53,160 nucleotides of DNA, from positions 1-53,160 of the forward strand of contig JAEWHK010000013.1 of assembly GCA_023387815.1 (NCBI GenBank), given 5' to 3'. Of the stretch, positions 26,948 to 35,481 are shown in pieces. The notes beneath the pieces are model-generated. The model was given only the letters and a program-made list of their open reading frames with translations, was not told the DNA's origin and made no database searches. Within the stretch, counting starts at the first letter, position 1. Each line of letters begins with the position of its first letter. The position numbers and the translations under genes were made by a program. Source of the DNA: Pseudomonadota bacterium (GTDB lineage Bacteria; Pseudomonadota; Gammaproteobacteria; Burkholderiales; Burkholderiaceae_B).

Positions 26948-27043
26948 TCATTTAACCACGATTTTATTCTCGTCGATGATGCGCTTCCACTTGGCTCGTT
27001 CCGTATCCATGAGGGTTTTATAAGCTTCCGACGACGCCCCGTT
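26948..27043 (-). pseudogene. C-terminal remnant of a Bug-type TTT receptor
   Basis: On the minus strand, an open stretch after an in-frame TAG (27044-27046) reads about 31 residues including SSEAYKTLMDTERAKWKRII and then DENKIVVK before TGA. This is the typical C-terminal helix of Bug receptors (compare VQRWKGYIDKVGVKL in the intact receptor at 17983). Nothing upstream in any frame continues the protein. The 5' part of the gene has evidently been deleted. It lies 146 bases upstream of the ketopantoate-reductase-like gene on the same strand, so it was probably the first gene of that operon. Confidence 0.55.
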
Positions 27044-27078
27044 CTATCTCAGTCAATTTTTCTCTTGGCGCCTTTAGC

Positions 27079-27115
27079 TTACCGAGCCATTACCATACCC
27101 TTACCATTTGGTAAG
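27079..27115. promoter_or_regulatory. TTACC direct repeats and palindrome, candidate OmpR-type site
   Basis: TTACC starts at 27079, 27090 and 27101, exactly 11 bases apart, and the last copy is half of the palindrome CTTACCATTTGGTAAG (27100-27115). OmpR/PhoB-family regulators bind direct repeats spaced by about one helical turn. The response regulator gene begins 127 bases downstream, so autoregulation is the simplest reading. The region is also upstream of the leftward dehydratase operon. Confidence 0.55.
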
Positions 27116-27242
27116 AATGACGCACTAAGCCGGGCTTGGTGATATGGTCATCCATAGTTCTAAACAAACGTGATTTTAAGAAAGTGCTTTCATTTAATAG
27201 GGCGAGGCTGTCGCCTCACGCCCATTTCGTCCGGAATAAGTT

Positions 27243-27953
27243 ATGTGGCAATGTCTGATCATAGAAGATGACCGAAATAATGCGCGTTATCTTGCCAACG
27301 GCCTGACCGAACTCGGGCATTTGGTCACTGTCAGCACCGATGGCGCCAGTGGGCTTGAAAACGCAATGAAGGACAAATGGGACATTATCATTCTGGACCG
27401 GATATTGCCCAATCATGTCGACGGCTTGTCGATACTCTCTGCGCTAAGAGTGCTGGGAAAGAAGACGCCGGTATTGGTCCTCAGCGCGCTGTCGGCGGTT
27501 GACGACCGTGTTGACGGGTTAAGAGCAGGCGGGGATGACTATTTATGTAAGCCCTTTTCGTTTTCTGAACTGGTCGCGCGAGCAGATGCACTGGTCAGGC
27601 GATCGCGACCCGAACTGGATGTCAAAAATCTTCGAATTGCAGATCTGACGATCAATGTGACGACCCAGAAAGTGCAGCGTGCCGAACGATCCATTTCCCT
27701 GCAGCCGCAGGAGTTTCGATTACTGCTGTATCTGATGCTTAATGCCCACAGAATTGTCACGCGAACCATGCTGCTGGAAACAATCTGGGGATACAACTTT
27801 GATCCCCAGTCAAATGTGATTGATGTTCAGGTGAGCAGGCTGCGCCGGAAGATAGATTTTATTTCCGCAACACCATTGATTCACACCATACGTGGCGTGG
27901 GATACACCATCTCCGACAGAATGGGCGCACAGGCGGAACTTGAAGAAGAATGA
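27243..27953 (+). CDS. OmpR/PhoB-family response regulator
   Basis: A 236-aa regulator with receiver domain residues E8-D9-D10, phosphoacceptor D52 (IIILDRIL) and K103 (LCKPFSF). Residues about 130-225 are a winged-helix DNA-binding domain (SLQPQEFRLLLYLMLN; VSRLRRKID; HTIRGVGYTI). Its stop overlaps the ATG of the sensor kinase gene by 4 bases. It resembles TctD/IrlR-type regulators, which often control uptake of carboxylates or metals. Candidate targets are its own promoter (TTACC repeats) and the adjacent dehydratase operon. Confidence 0.93.
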   Translation: MWQCLIIEDDRNNARYLANGLTELGHLVTVSTDGASGLENAMKDKWDIIILDRILPNHVDGLSILSALRVLGKKTPVLVLSALSAVDDRVDGLRAGGDDYLCKPFSFSELVARADALVRRSRPELDVKNLRIADLTINVTTQKVQRAERSISLQPQEFRLLLYLMLNAHRIVTRTMLLETIWGYNFDPQSNVIDVQVSRLRRKIDFISATPLIHTIRGVGYTISDRMGAQAELEEE

Positions 27954-29326
27954 TTCAGTTTTTCAGGCGCCTTTGGAACTCCGTCTCTTTTCGCCTGACG
28001 TTGAATTATGGTTTGCTCGCAATATTCACAACGTCGATATTGATTGCATTCCTGTACGTTCAATTCGTGGGCGCATTGCGTACCGGGTACACAAGACAAA
28101 TCACAGCGACCGCCCAACGCCTCACTGCAGCCTACGAAGACGGGGGCCGGGACGCCCTTATGTCTTCGATTGAGCTGACGCTTTCCGATAGAATTGATGC
28201 CGACAGAGAGATCTATCTGCTTCTTGATAAGGAAGGCAACAAGCTGGCCGGCAATCTGGCGCCCTCTCCCAGATTCAGCTCAGCCAGCAGCGAAATCTAT
28301 GACGCTGAAGTGATACAGGATGGCGTCCCGGCGCGCGGACAGTTGCAAGTCAGAACCCTGGCCGGCGGTGAAACGCTGATTGTGGGCCAGGATTTGAGTG
28401 AAATCAGCGATCTCACCGCATTGATCGGGCGCGCAACAGCGGCGTCGATATTATTGGCAGCACTCCTGATCCTGTTGGGAACCTATATATTCAGAAGCGA
28501 ATTGACAAACCGCGTCAGCCATATTCGACGGACAACGCAGCAAATCGGAGCGGGAAAATTATCCAAACGCATCTCTGCACCCGGAGGTGAAGACGAGTTT
28601 ACGCTGCTCAATCGAGACATCAACAAGATGCTGGATCGTATCGAGTTTCTGATGAAGAGCGCCCGACATATCTCGGATACGATTGCACATAATCTTCGAA
28701 CACCGCTGACTCGCATTATCGGCGCATTACGAGAGGCGCAGCATCCTGGCGCCACCCTATCGGAAGTCAAAATGGCCAATCAGCATGCGGTAGAAAGCAT
28801 CGAGCGTCTGAACGTGCTGATGGAAAAACTGTTGCAGATTGCGGAGATGGAAGCAGGAATTCAGCGACGTTCATTCAAGCCTTGCGAGCTGGATGTCATT
28901 GTCAGTGACATGATTGAAATGTATGAGGCGTTGGCGGAAGACAAAGCGATTACGCTGACCTGCCAGGGTCTGGACAGAATGACGATTGACGGGGATGCAA
29001 ATCTGCTTGCGAGTGCACTCGCCAATCTTCTGGACAATTCGCTCAAATATGCCACTCATCATGTCGTGGTTTGCGTTGCCAGGCAGGGTAGAAATGGATT
29101 GATTATTATTGAAGACGATGGGCCGGGGCTTGCCGATACTGAGTACGAACACTTGGGCAAGCATTTTTATCGAACAGATCCTTCCTCTGAAGGCCACGGG
29201 CTGGGTTTAACCAGCGTCATGAGTATTATCGGCCTGCACGGCGGCACAGTTTCATTCTCTGGTGCCAATCCGGGATTGCGAGTCATCGTGTCATTTCCGC
29301 TGGAGCCTTCGAAATTAAAGCCATAG
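27950..29326 (+). CDS. sensor histidine kinase
   Basis: A 458-aa membrane kinase. Helices at about 16-42 and 160-180 enclose a periplasmic sensor region of about 115 residues. A HAMP domain (about 180-235) is followed by the H box SARHISDTIAHNLRTPLTRI with H247, where the usual H-D-L-R is H-N-L-R. The N box (ALANLLDNSLKYA) and G boxes (DDGPGL, GHGLGLTSV) are intact, so it should be active. It is cotranscribed with the response regulator. The signal is unknown; TctE-like carboxylate sensing fits the neighbours. Confidence 0.93.
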   Translation: MIQFFRRLWNSVSFRLTLNYGLLAIFTTSILIAFLYVQFVGALRTGYTRQITATAQRLTAAYEDGGRDALMSSIELTLSDRIDADREIYLLLDKEGNKLAGNLAPSPRFSSASSEIYDAEVIQDGVPARGQLQVRTLAGGETLIVGQDLSEISDLTALIGRATAASILLAALLILLGTYIFRSELTNRVSHIRRTTQQIGAGKLSKRISAPGGEDEFTLLNRDINKMLDRIEFLMKSARHISDTIAHNLRTPLTRIIGALREAQHPGATLSEVKMANQHAVESIERLNVLMEKLLQIAEMEAGIQRRSFKPCELDVIVSDMIEMYEALAEDKAITLTCQGLDRMTIDGDANLLASALANLLDNSLKYATHHVVVCVARQGRNGLIIIEDDGPGLADTEYEHLGKHFYRTDPSSEGHGLGLTSVMSIIGLHGGTVSFSGANPGLRVIVSFPLEPSKLKP

Positions 29327-29370
29327 GACTTACCAGCGGTAGGCAATGATTGTTAGACGCCCAATGAAAA

Positions 29371-29405
29371 TTGGTGGACGACCGTTCAATACAGCCCTCC
29401 ACCAA
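29371..29405 (-). terminator. hairpin between kinase and tctA, leftward terminator
   Basis: TTGGTGGA (29371-29378) pairs with TCCACCAA (29398-29405) over a 19-base loop. Read on the minus strand the stem is followed by TTTTC, which fits a weak factor-independent terminator for the leftward tctBA transcript. Confidence 0.4.
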
Positions 29406-29431
29406 AAGCCCTCCAAATGAATCCATTCCAG

Positions 29432-30940
29432 CTATGTCGCAGGTGCCATTCTGACGGCCGATCGCTGGCGCAATGTACTCCACACGCCCCATATCAACAG
29501 CACTGCAGTGAGAAGAAGCACCCACATGCTGATCGGGCGATCAATAAAGGTCTGTAGGCTTCCTCGCGAGAGCAGCATTGCACGTCGGAAGTTTTCTTCC
29601 AGCATCGGACCCAGCACGTAACCAAGCAGCAGCGGAGCCGGCTCGAAGCCAAGTACCCGCAAGACGTAGCCACCAACACCAAACGCCAGCACTGCATAGA
29701 CATCAAAGATATTATTGTTGACTGCATAAGTGCCAATGCAGATAAACATCACGATGGCCGGATAAAGAATGTGATAGGGAATCGTCAGCACTCGTACCCA
29801 CAAGCCGATCATCGGTACATTCAGAAGTACCAGTACGATGTTGCCGATCCAGAAGCTCATTATCAGCCCCCAGAACATATCAGGATGCTCGGTAAGCATT
29901 TGCGGACCTGGCTGTATGCCATGAACCATTAGCGCACCAATGATCAACGCCATTGTGACGCTGCCAGGTATGCCAAGTGTCATCGTCGGAATAAAGGACG
30001 CCTGGTCAGATGCGTTATTGGCAGTCTCGGGGGCCATAATGCCCTCGATCGCACCATGACCGAAACGCTCGGGTGTTTTCGAAATCCGTTTTTCCATCGC
30101 ATAGGCCATGAAGGCAGCAACGGTGGGGCCTACGCCGGGCAGCACGCCGAAAAATGAGCCCAGACCGGACCCTCGCGCCATCGGCCACCAGGAACGCTTC
30201 ATCTCATCTCGGGTGGGCAGCATGGCTTTCATGGACACGTCAACCTTGCGATCCGCCGCTTTCACATGATTGATACTGGCAATGATTTCAGTAATGCCGA
30301 AAAGGCCCATGGCAAGTGCAACGATTTGCACGCCATCCTGCAGCTCTGGAAAACCCATATCGAAACGAGACACGCCCGAATTCACATCTGTGCCAACCAG
30401 CCCGAGCAGCACACCTGCTACCACCATTGTGATTCCTTTGACCGCTGAACCGGACGATACCACAGAGGCAGCCACCAGACCCAGCACCATGATCGCAAAG
30501 TATTCGGCGGGACCGAATTTGAATGCGAATTCGGCAACGAGAGGAGCAAACAGCATCATCATGAGAATACCAACCGTCGCCCCGTAAAACGAGGCCACAG
30601 TTGTCATCAGCAACGCGACGCCTGCCCTTCCCTGCTTTGCCATTGGAAATCCGTCAAGGCACGTAACGGCGTTGGCTGGCGTACCAGGCAGATTCAACAG
30701 AATCGAAGCAGTAGATCCGCCGTAGGTGCTGCCATACCAGATGCCGGCCAGCATAATCAGCGCGGCAGTCGGTTGCAGAACATAGGTAATCGGGAACAAC
30801 AGCGACATGGTTGCGAGCGTGCCAACGCCCGGTATCACACCAATCAAGGTACCCAGCGATACGCCGACGATACACCAAAGAAAATTGTCCCAGGCCAGTG
30901 CGGTCGACAGACCGAGCATGACGTTATTTAATAGTTCCAT
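29432..30940 (-). CDS. tctA: tripartite tricarboxylate transporter large permease TctA
   Basis: A 502-aa membrane protein with about 12 helices. The conserved GVIPGVGTLATMSLLFPITY and GSTYGGSTASILLNLPGTPA segments and a second GVLPGVGPTVAAFMAYAMEK identify TctA. It is the main permease of TTT systems, driven by the ion gradient and fed by a periplasmic Bug/TctC receptor. AGGAG lies before the ATG. It follows tctB by 12 bases. No receptor gene adjoins the pair, which is unusual for a dedicated TctCBA operon; the intact receptors at 8733 and 17983 might use this permease. Confidence 0.95.
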   Translation of the reverse strand: MELLNNVMLGLSTALAWDNFLWCIVGVSLGTLIGVIPGVGTLATMSLLFPITYVLQPTAALIMLAGIWYGSTYGGSTASILLNLPGTPANAVTCLDGFPMAKQGRAGVALLMTTVASFYGATVGILMMMLFAPLVAEFAFKFGPAEYFAIMVLGLVAASVVSSGSAVKGITMVVAGVLLGLVGTDVNSGVSRFDMGFPELQDGVQIVALAMGLFGITEIIASINHVKAADRKVDVSMKAMLPTRDEMKRSWWPMARGSGLGSFFGVLPGVGPTVAAFMAYAMEKRISKTPERFGHGAIEGIMAPETANNASDQASFIPTMTLGIPGSVTMALIIGALMVHGIQPGPQMLTEHPDMFWGLIMSFWIGNIVLVLLNVPMIGLWVRVLTIPYHILYPAIVMFICIGTYAVNNNIFDVYAVLAFGVGGYVLRVLGFEPAPLLLGYVLGPMLEENFRRAMLLSRGSLQTFIDRPISMWVLLLTAVLLIWGVWSTLRQRSAVRMAPAT

Positions 30941-30952
30941 CTTAGTCTCCTG

Positions 30953-31402
30953 CTACCATGGCCACGCGAAGGTCTGCAGAATGACGCCCAGACCCATTTT
31001 GAAGATCACCGTCGCGCCCACGCAGAGGGCGACCCCGAGAGCCAGGGAACCTTTCCAGGACAGTTTTCGATCTGAGATACTGGCCAGAACGGTCTGCGCC
31101 ATGACCGCAGGCACCAGCCCGAAAGGCAATACCAGCAAAGCGAATGCAAGCACCGACAGGCTGATCCAGAGTAGTGGTCTGACTTCGAAATTTGGCACCG
31201 GACCGGCACGCATCAGCGCCGGAATCAGGATGAGGACCCCGCAGAATACCAACAGGCCGCTTACGAGGGCCGGAAAATAGCCGGGACCCATCCGTGCCGC
31301 CGTGCCAACGGAAAATGCGGTCAATGAATGGTACATTGCCCAGGCGCCAGCGAACGTAATCAGCCCGCCGCCGATCAAGTCACGATAGTCGACTCGACGC
31401 AT
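30953..31402 (-). CDS. tctB: tripartite tricarboxylate transporter small permease TctB
   Basis: A 149-aa protein with four membrane helices (YRDLIGGGLITFAGAWAMYH; RMGPGYFPALVSGLLVFCGV; two helices in the C-terminal half). Start-region RDLIGG and GPGYFP are typical of TctB. The ATG at 31402 has AAGGAGAC 7 bases upstream and is preferred over one ten codons earlier. It is the first gene of a two-gene tctBA unit. The 182 bases upstream should hold its promoter; I see no clear operator there. Confidence 0.92.
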   Translation of the reverse strand: MRRVDYRDLIGGGLITFAGAWAMYHSLTAFSVGTAARMGPGYFPALVSGLLVFCGVLILIPALMRAGPVPNFEVRPLLWISLSVLAFALLVLPFGLVPAVMAQTVLASISDRKLSWKGSLALGVALCVGATVIFKMGLGVILQTFAWPW

Positions 31403-31584
31403 GCAGTTGTCTCCTTGATAATTGTGAATCACCGCTCCGGTTCAATGCGCGAAGCTACGAATCAACAATTCTCCCTTTGGCTGCCAACATGCGTCAACTT
31501 AGCTTTGACTTACTTTTTGGTCATACTTTATCGCTTTTACATGTCTGAGCAGAATTGCATACGCAATAATTTGAATCACGCTAT

Positions 31585-32247
31585 TTATTCTTTCAACAGC
31601 GGAGTGATTTTGTACGCGCATCGGCGCGCCTGATTGAGAATATGTTCGAGACGCTCCACTCGTGCCTGCAACACCTGTTCAAATAAAGCCAACTCTGCCC
31701 GACAGAAACCCTGACAGGCAGTAGCGGCTGCGCAAATGGGGCAGTGATTCTCGATGAGCAGCATGGTGCCGTCATCCAGTTCTTCGAATTCAGCCATGTA
31801 ACCTTCGCGCGAACGCAACTCTACCAAATGTGCGACGCGCGATTTTAAGTCATGGGCACCACTTAGCTCGCTCAGATACCGTTCCCGGGTGCTGCGCTCA
31901 CGCAGGTCGATCAGTCGATCGATGGCCTCTTCACCATATGCCTGGCTCACTGACTCCAGTAATTGGATTGTCAATTCCGAGTGCGTGTCGGGGAAACGCT
32001 TGTGACCCGCTTGCGTCAATCTCCAGAACTGACCGGGGCGCCCTACTCCCTTGACTTGAGAATATGCCTCAACCAGGCTCGATTTGGCCAATTTGATGAA
32101 TTGCTGCCGCGCAGCTTCTGGCGTCATACCAAGCACCGAAGCCACATCTGCCGCCTGCTGTGGCCCCCGTGTTTTAAGGATATAAAGCAATCGCTCGGCC
32201 GTCGAGGATACTGCGTCATTGGAATTTTCCAAGTGTTTACTTGACAA
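31585..32247 (-). CDS. SufR/DeoR-like winged-helix regulator with cysteine cluster
   Basis: A regulator of about 220 aa. Residues 15-75 form a winged helix (AERLLYILKTRGPQQAADVA; MTPEAARQQFIKL). The C-terminal third has ENHCPICAAATACQGFC, a cysteine pattern like that holding an Fe-S cluster in SufR-type repressors. An iron-sulfur or metal/redox signal is therefore likely. GGGAGG lies 7 bases before a TTG at 32247, so I place the start there; ATG 32265 has no ribosome binding site and would overlap the opposite promoter. It is divergent from the MFS transporter gene, its probable target. Confidence 0.8.
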   Translation of the reverse strand: MSSKHLENSNDAVSSTAERLLYILKTRGPQQAADVASVLGMTPEAARQQFIKLAKSSLVEAYSQVKGVGRPGQFWRLTQAGHKRFPDTHSELTIQLLESVSQAYGEEAIDRLIDLRERSTRERYLSELSGAHDLKSRVAHLVELRSREGYMAEFEELDDGTMLLIENHCPICAAATACQGFCRAELALFEQVLQARVERLEHILNQARRCAYKITPLLKE

Positions 32248-32268
32248 ATTAATGCCTCCCTGCATAAT
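32241..32268 (+). promoter_or_regulatory. sigma70-like promoter of the MFS gene
   Basis: TTGACA (32241-32246) is a perfect -35 hexamer, and CATAAT (32263-32268) a five-of-six -10 hexamer at 16-base spacing (TAATAT at 32265 would give 18). It reads rightward into the MFS gene and covers the translation start of the divergent regulator, so regulator and target share one control point. Confidence 0.6.
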
Positions 32269-32355
32269 ATACAAACCAATAGCTTGTTTTATTAATATAA
32301 CTCATGGCGTTCGCCCTGACAACGGACGCGTGGTCTGTGTTTGCTTGGGGGTTCT

Positions 32356-33774
32356 ATGTCATTACAGGAAGCCGGATGGGGAGACTTGTTATCAGGCAAG
32401 AATTTGGCACGTTCACTTGCGCTTGCGGGTGGGGTCGCGCTCCACGCCATCAATGTCTTTGTCGCGACTACCGTATTACCTTCGGTAGTTAAAGAAATTG
32501 GTGGCCTGAATCTCTATGCCTGGAATACGACCCTCTTTGTCACGGTATCCATTCTTGGATCTGCGCTGACGGCAAAATTACTGGCAGCTACCGGTTCAAG
32601 GTTGGCCTATGCCATCGCTATCTTTTTCTTCCTGGGAGGCAGCATGACATGCGCCTTGTCCCCAAGTATGCCGGTAATGCTGTTCGGTCGCGCCTTGCAG
32701 GGACTTGGGGGCGGATTCTTGTTTGCCCTTTGTTACGCGATGATCTACGACGTCTTCGACGAGCGCTTGTGGCCAAAGGCGATGGCGCTGGTCTCCGGCA
32801 TGTGGGCCGTGGCGACATTGCTTGGGCCGGCGGTGGGCGGCATCTTTGCGCAAATGGATGCCTGGCGAATGGCGTTCGGCATGCTTGTACCGTTGGCGTT
32901 GCTATATCTGGCACTGGTATGGATCGTATTGCCCGCCCGCAATCCTGCCAACTCACAGTCGACGAGCAAGGTGCCCATCCCGCAGTTGTTCCTGCTGACA
33001 GCGGCGGTATTGGCAGTCAGTGCGGGAAGCATTTCGCCAGACCCGCTCTGGAACATAGCCGGCTTGACCCTGGGCGTGGCGCTGACTGTGCTTTTGATAC
33101 GAAAGGAGTTCACCGGCGCGACACGGCTACTACCCAGGAACGCACTACGCCTGGATTCGCCACTGCTGGCCTTGTACATCACCATTGGATTGCTCGTAGT
33201 CGGTATGACCTCCGAGACCTTTGTTCCGTATTTCCTGCAGACTCTGCACGCCCAGACCCCGCTTTGGTCGGGCTATTTAGCTGCACTCATGGCAGCAGGG
33301 TGGACGGTATCGGAAGTCTGGAGTGCCGGCTGGAAGGAAAAGAACATAGGCCGGGCTATTGTCAATGGTCCGGTGCTGATACTGGCGGGTATGATCTTTC
33401 TGGCAATAAGCGTGCCTCTGCATGCACAGGGCAATATGATGGTCCTTGGCTTAATATGCGTGGGCCTGGCACTGGTCGGGTTCGGCATCGGACTTGGCTG
33501 GCCACATCTGTTGACGCGAATACTCCAGGTTGCACCACGTAACGAACAGGATGCAGCCGCAACGTCAATTACTACGGTGCAACTGTTTGCCACCGCAGCG
33601 GGTTCCGCCTTGGCCGGCATGATTGCCAACCTGGGCGGACTGAACGTACCAGGAGGTGTTGATGGGACATCAAGTGCAGCCTGGTGGCTGTTTACTGTTC
33701 TGGCTCTTGCTCCAGTATTGGCCATCGTAAGTGCCGCACGCGTTGCCGCCATGTTGGGGGCGTTTCGGAATTAG
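32356..33774 (+). CDS. MFS transporter, drug-efflux type
   Basis: A 472-aa membrane protein with 12-14 helices. The first loops (TTVLPSVVKEIGG; FGRALQGLGGGFLFALCYAM; AVATLLGPAVGGIFAQMDAW) show the motifs of the DHA efflux branch of the major facilitator superfamily. The ATG at 32356 follows a GGGGG tract by 4 bases. It is preceded by a strong promoter and is divergent from the cysteine-cluster regulator, so it probably exports a compound sensed, directly or through Fe-S damage, by that protein. The substrate is unknown. It ends one base from the stop of the convergent channel gene. Confidence 0.9.
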   Translation: MSLQEAGWGDLLSGKNLARSLALAGGVALHAINVFVATTVLPSVVKEIGGLNLYAWNTTLFVTVSILGSALTAKLLAATGSRLAYAIAIFFFLGGSMTCALSPSMPVMLFGRALQGLGGGFLFALCYAMIYDVFDERLWPKAMALVSGMWAVATLLGPAVGGIFAQMDAWRMAFGMLVPLALLYLALVWIVLPARNPANSQSTSKVPIPQLFLLTAAVLAVSAGSISPDPLWNIAGLTLGVALTVLLIRKEFTGATRLLPRNALRLDSPLLALYITIGLLVVGMTSETFVPYFLQTLHAQTPLWSGYLAALMAAGWTVSEVWSAGWKEKNIGRAIVNGPVLILAGMIFLAISVPLHAQGNMMVLGLICVGLALVGFGIGLGWPHLLTRILQVAPRNEQDAAATSITTVQLFATAAGSALAGMIANLGGLNVPGGVDGTSSAAWWLFTVLALAPVLAIVSAARVAAMLGAFRN

Positions 33775-33775
33775 A

Positions 33776-34879
33776 TTACCGGTTGTTCCCAAAATATTTC
33801 ACTCTCAGATCCCGAATACGGCCCTGCTCTCGCAGACCCAGCAACTCCAGCGTGACCGGCCTTAATAGTTTGCTTTGCAAGGAAAAGCCAAATCCATATT
33901 TATCTGGATGAAACACATTGCCCACAACACGAACGGGCTGCGCAGGGCGGGAATGTGTGAAATATTCCAGTACAGGTGCGTCACCCACCAGTGCATCCAC
34001 CTCGTCTGAAGTCAGTGCCTGAACAGAAGCATCCATATCCGGATAGCTTTGCGTCTGAATGCCGAGTTCCTGAATATAGTCTTCGGCAACGCTACCCTCC
34101 AGCACCCCGACCGTTTTTCCTGACAAGTCCGACAGGGAATGGATCTGATTGGTCAGCGACGTGGTTGTCATGACACTCGTGATAGAAGAAGTGATGTAGG
34201 CAATGATACCGACACCGATCACCATCCAGATAGCAGACCAGATGCGCCCAATCCATCCAAATAAATTCTTATGTGTTGTTTTACCGGTGGTCAGGATAGA
34301 AACCGTGTGGAAAAAGTTATCGGCCAAACCTTCCCGCCATCGGCGCGGGAATTCGCTATCCAGCTTGCGGTCCACAAGTGTGATAATGACCGTTGCCAGC
34401 AGGGCGAGGAACAACAGCCAGGCGAACGTTGCCAGGTGACCCGTGTCTATCAGCCCGTCGAGTGTATTTTGAAACGAGCCTGAACCCTTGTTGGTCGTCA
34501 TGATTCTCAGGCCGGAATCATACCAGGGCTGCGTGAATGCAATGGATTGTGCGCGCTGCCTGGTGATCGTCAGGTTCGACACTGCTGCATCGATTTCACC
34601 ACGCTGGACGGCTTCAATCAATTTTCGGAATGAAGGATAGCTTTGGTAGGTAGACGACAGCCCCACTTTCTTTTCGAGATCCTGCCACAGCTCGATTGCC
34701 ATGCCTGAGTACTGCCCGTTCTCCCGAATCACAAAAGGCGCACTCTCGTATACACCAACCTTTACAGGTTTAACAATGGGAGAGTCAACTTGCGCTGCAG
34801 CCGGCAGTGAATAAAGTACAGAGAAGAAGATTAAGGCAGCAGATAAAATGACATTTGTGATGAATGGATATCTGGACAA
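33776..34879 (-). CDS. ionotropic glutamate receptor-like ligand-gated channel
   Basis: A 367-aa protein with the iGluR layout. Signal peptide about 1-30; first binding lobe (KVGVYESAPFVIRENG; TITRQRA with ligand arginine about R109); TM1 about 150-170; a pore-loop segment (DNFFHTVSILTTGKTTHKN); TM2 about 210-232, then AYITSSITSV, like the gating helix of GluR0. The second lobe (SLSDLSGKTVGVLEGS) has a ligand acid about D300 (EVDALVGDAP). GluR0 has a TVGYG potassium filter, but here that position reads ILTTGKTT. The start is a TTG; 34879 fits the signal peptide and AAGGGA better than 34921. A polar transporter receptor is the alternative. Confidence 0.8.
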   Translation of the reverse strand: MSRYPFITNVILSAALIFFSVLYSLPAAAQVDSPIVKPVKVGVYESAPFVIRENGQYSGMAIELWQDLEKKVGLSSTYQSYPSFRKLIEAVQRGEIDAAVSNLTITRQRAQSIAFTQPWYDSGLRIMTTNKGSGSFQNTLDGLIDTGHLATFAWLLFLALLATVIITLVDRKLDSEFPRRWREGLADNFFHTVSILTTGKTTHKNLFGWIGRIWSAIWMVIGVGIIAYITSSITSVMTTTSLTNQIHSLSDLSGKTVGVLEGSVAEDYIQELGIQTQSYPDMDASVQALTSDEVDALVGDAPVLEYFTHSRPAQPVRVVGNVFHPDKYGFGFSLQSKLLRPVTLELLGLREQGRIRDLRVKYFGNNR

Positions 34880-35039
34880 ACCGTTGGCATCCCTTAAATT
34901 GAATATACTAACGTTTAGCAAAAGCGGGGTTCAGGCAGACCTTCCATTACAGTTTAACAACGAAACAAGCAGCGGGAGTCTGCCTGACGTACAATTATTT
35001 CAAACTTAAATACTGAAATTCCAGATAGGAGGATTGATG

Positions 35040-35453
35040 ATGCATAAAGGTAAATGCCTATGCGGTGCAGTTACGGTACAGACTTCCAGGGCGGTGGATG
35101 AAATCAAAGTCTGCCACTGTGGTATGTGCCAAAGGTGGAATGGCGGCCCTGGTTTCAGTGTGGATTGTGGGGATGATCTACACATTGAAGGTCAGGAAGC
35201 TATGACTACTTACGTTTCCTCAGATTGGGGCGAGCGGGCATTCTGTAAGTTATGTGGCACGCATCTTTTCTATCACTTGATTGAGCCGTCAATGTATTTC
35301 GCATCTGCATCCCTCTTCGAAGAGAGTGAGCAGGCGAAGCTATCAATGCAGATTTACATAGATAGCAAACCCCAATACTATAATCTTGCTGAGAAAACGG
35401 CGATGCTGACCGAGCAGGATGTCATAAAACTGATGAGTACACCATTAGAATAA
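35040..35453 (+). CDS. GFA-family zinc protein
   Basis: A 137-aa protein of the glutathione-dependent formaldehyde-activating (GFA/CENP-V) family. Zinc cysteine motifs are CLCGAV, CHCGMCQRW and FCKLCGTHLFY. AGGAGG lies 7 bases before ATG 35040, which decides among three adjacent possible starts. The domain binds two zinc ions; Gfa itself condenses formaldehyde with glutathione, but most members have no proven role. It is monocistronic and convergent with ssuB. Confidence 0.88.
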   Translation: MHKGKCLCGAVTVQTSRAVDEIKVCHCGMCQRWNGGPGFSVDCGDDLHIEGQEAMTTYVSSDWGERAFCKLCGTHLFYHLIEPSMYFASASLFEESEQAKLSMQIYIDSKPQYYNLAEKTAMLTEQDVIKLMSTPLE

Positions 35454-35481
35454 CCTGTTGATATCGCATAAAGAAAGTGGG

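Noticed and set aside
32649..33542. 297-codon open frame in another frame of the MFS gene
   Set aside because: The MFS reading in the first frame has clear membrane helices and motifs; this one is arginine- and histidine-rich with no structure.
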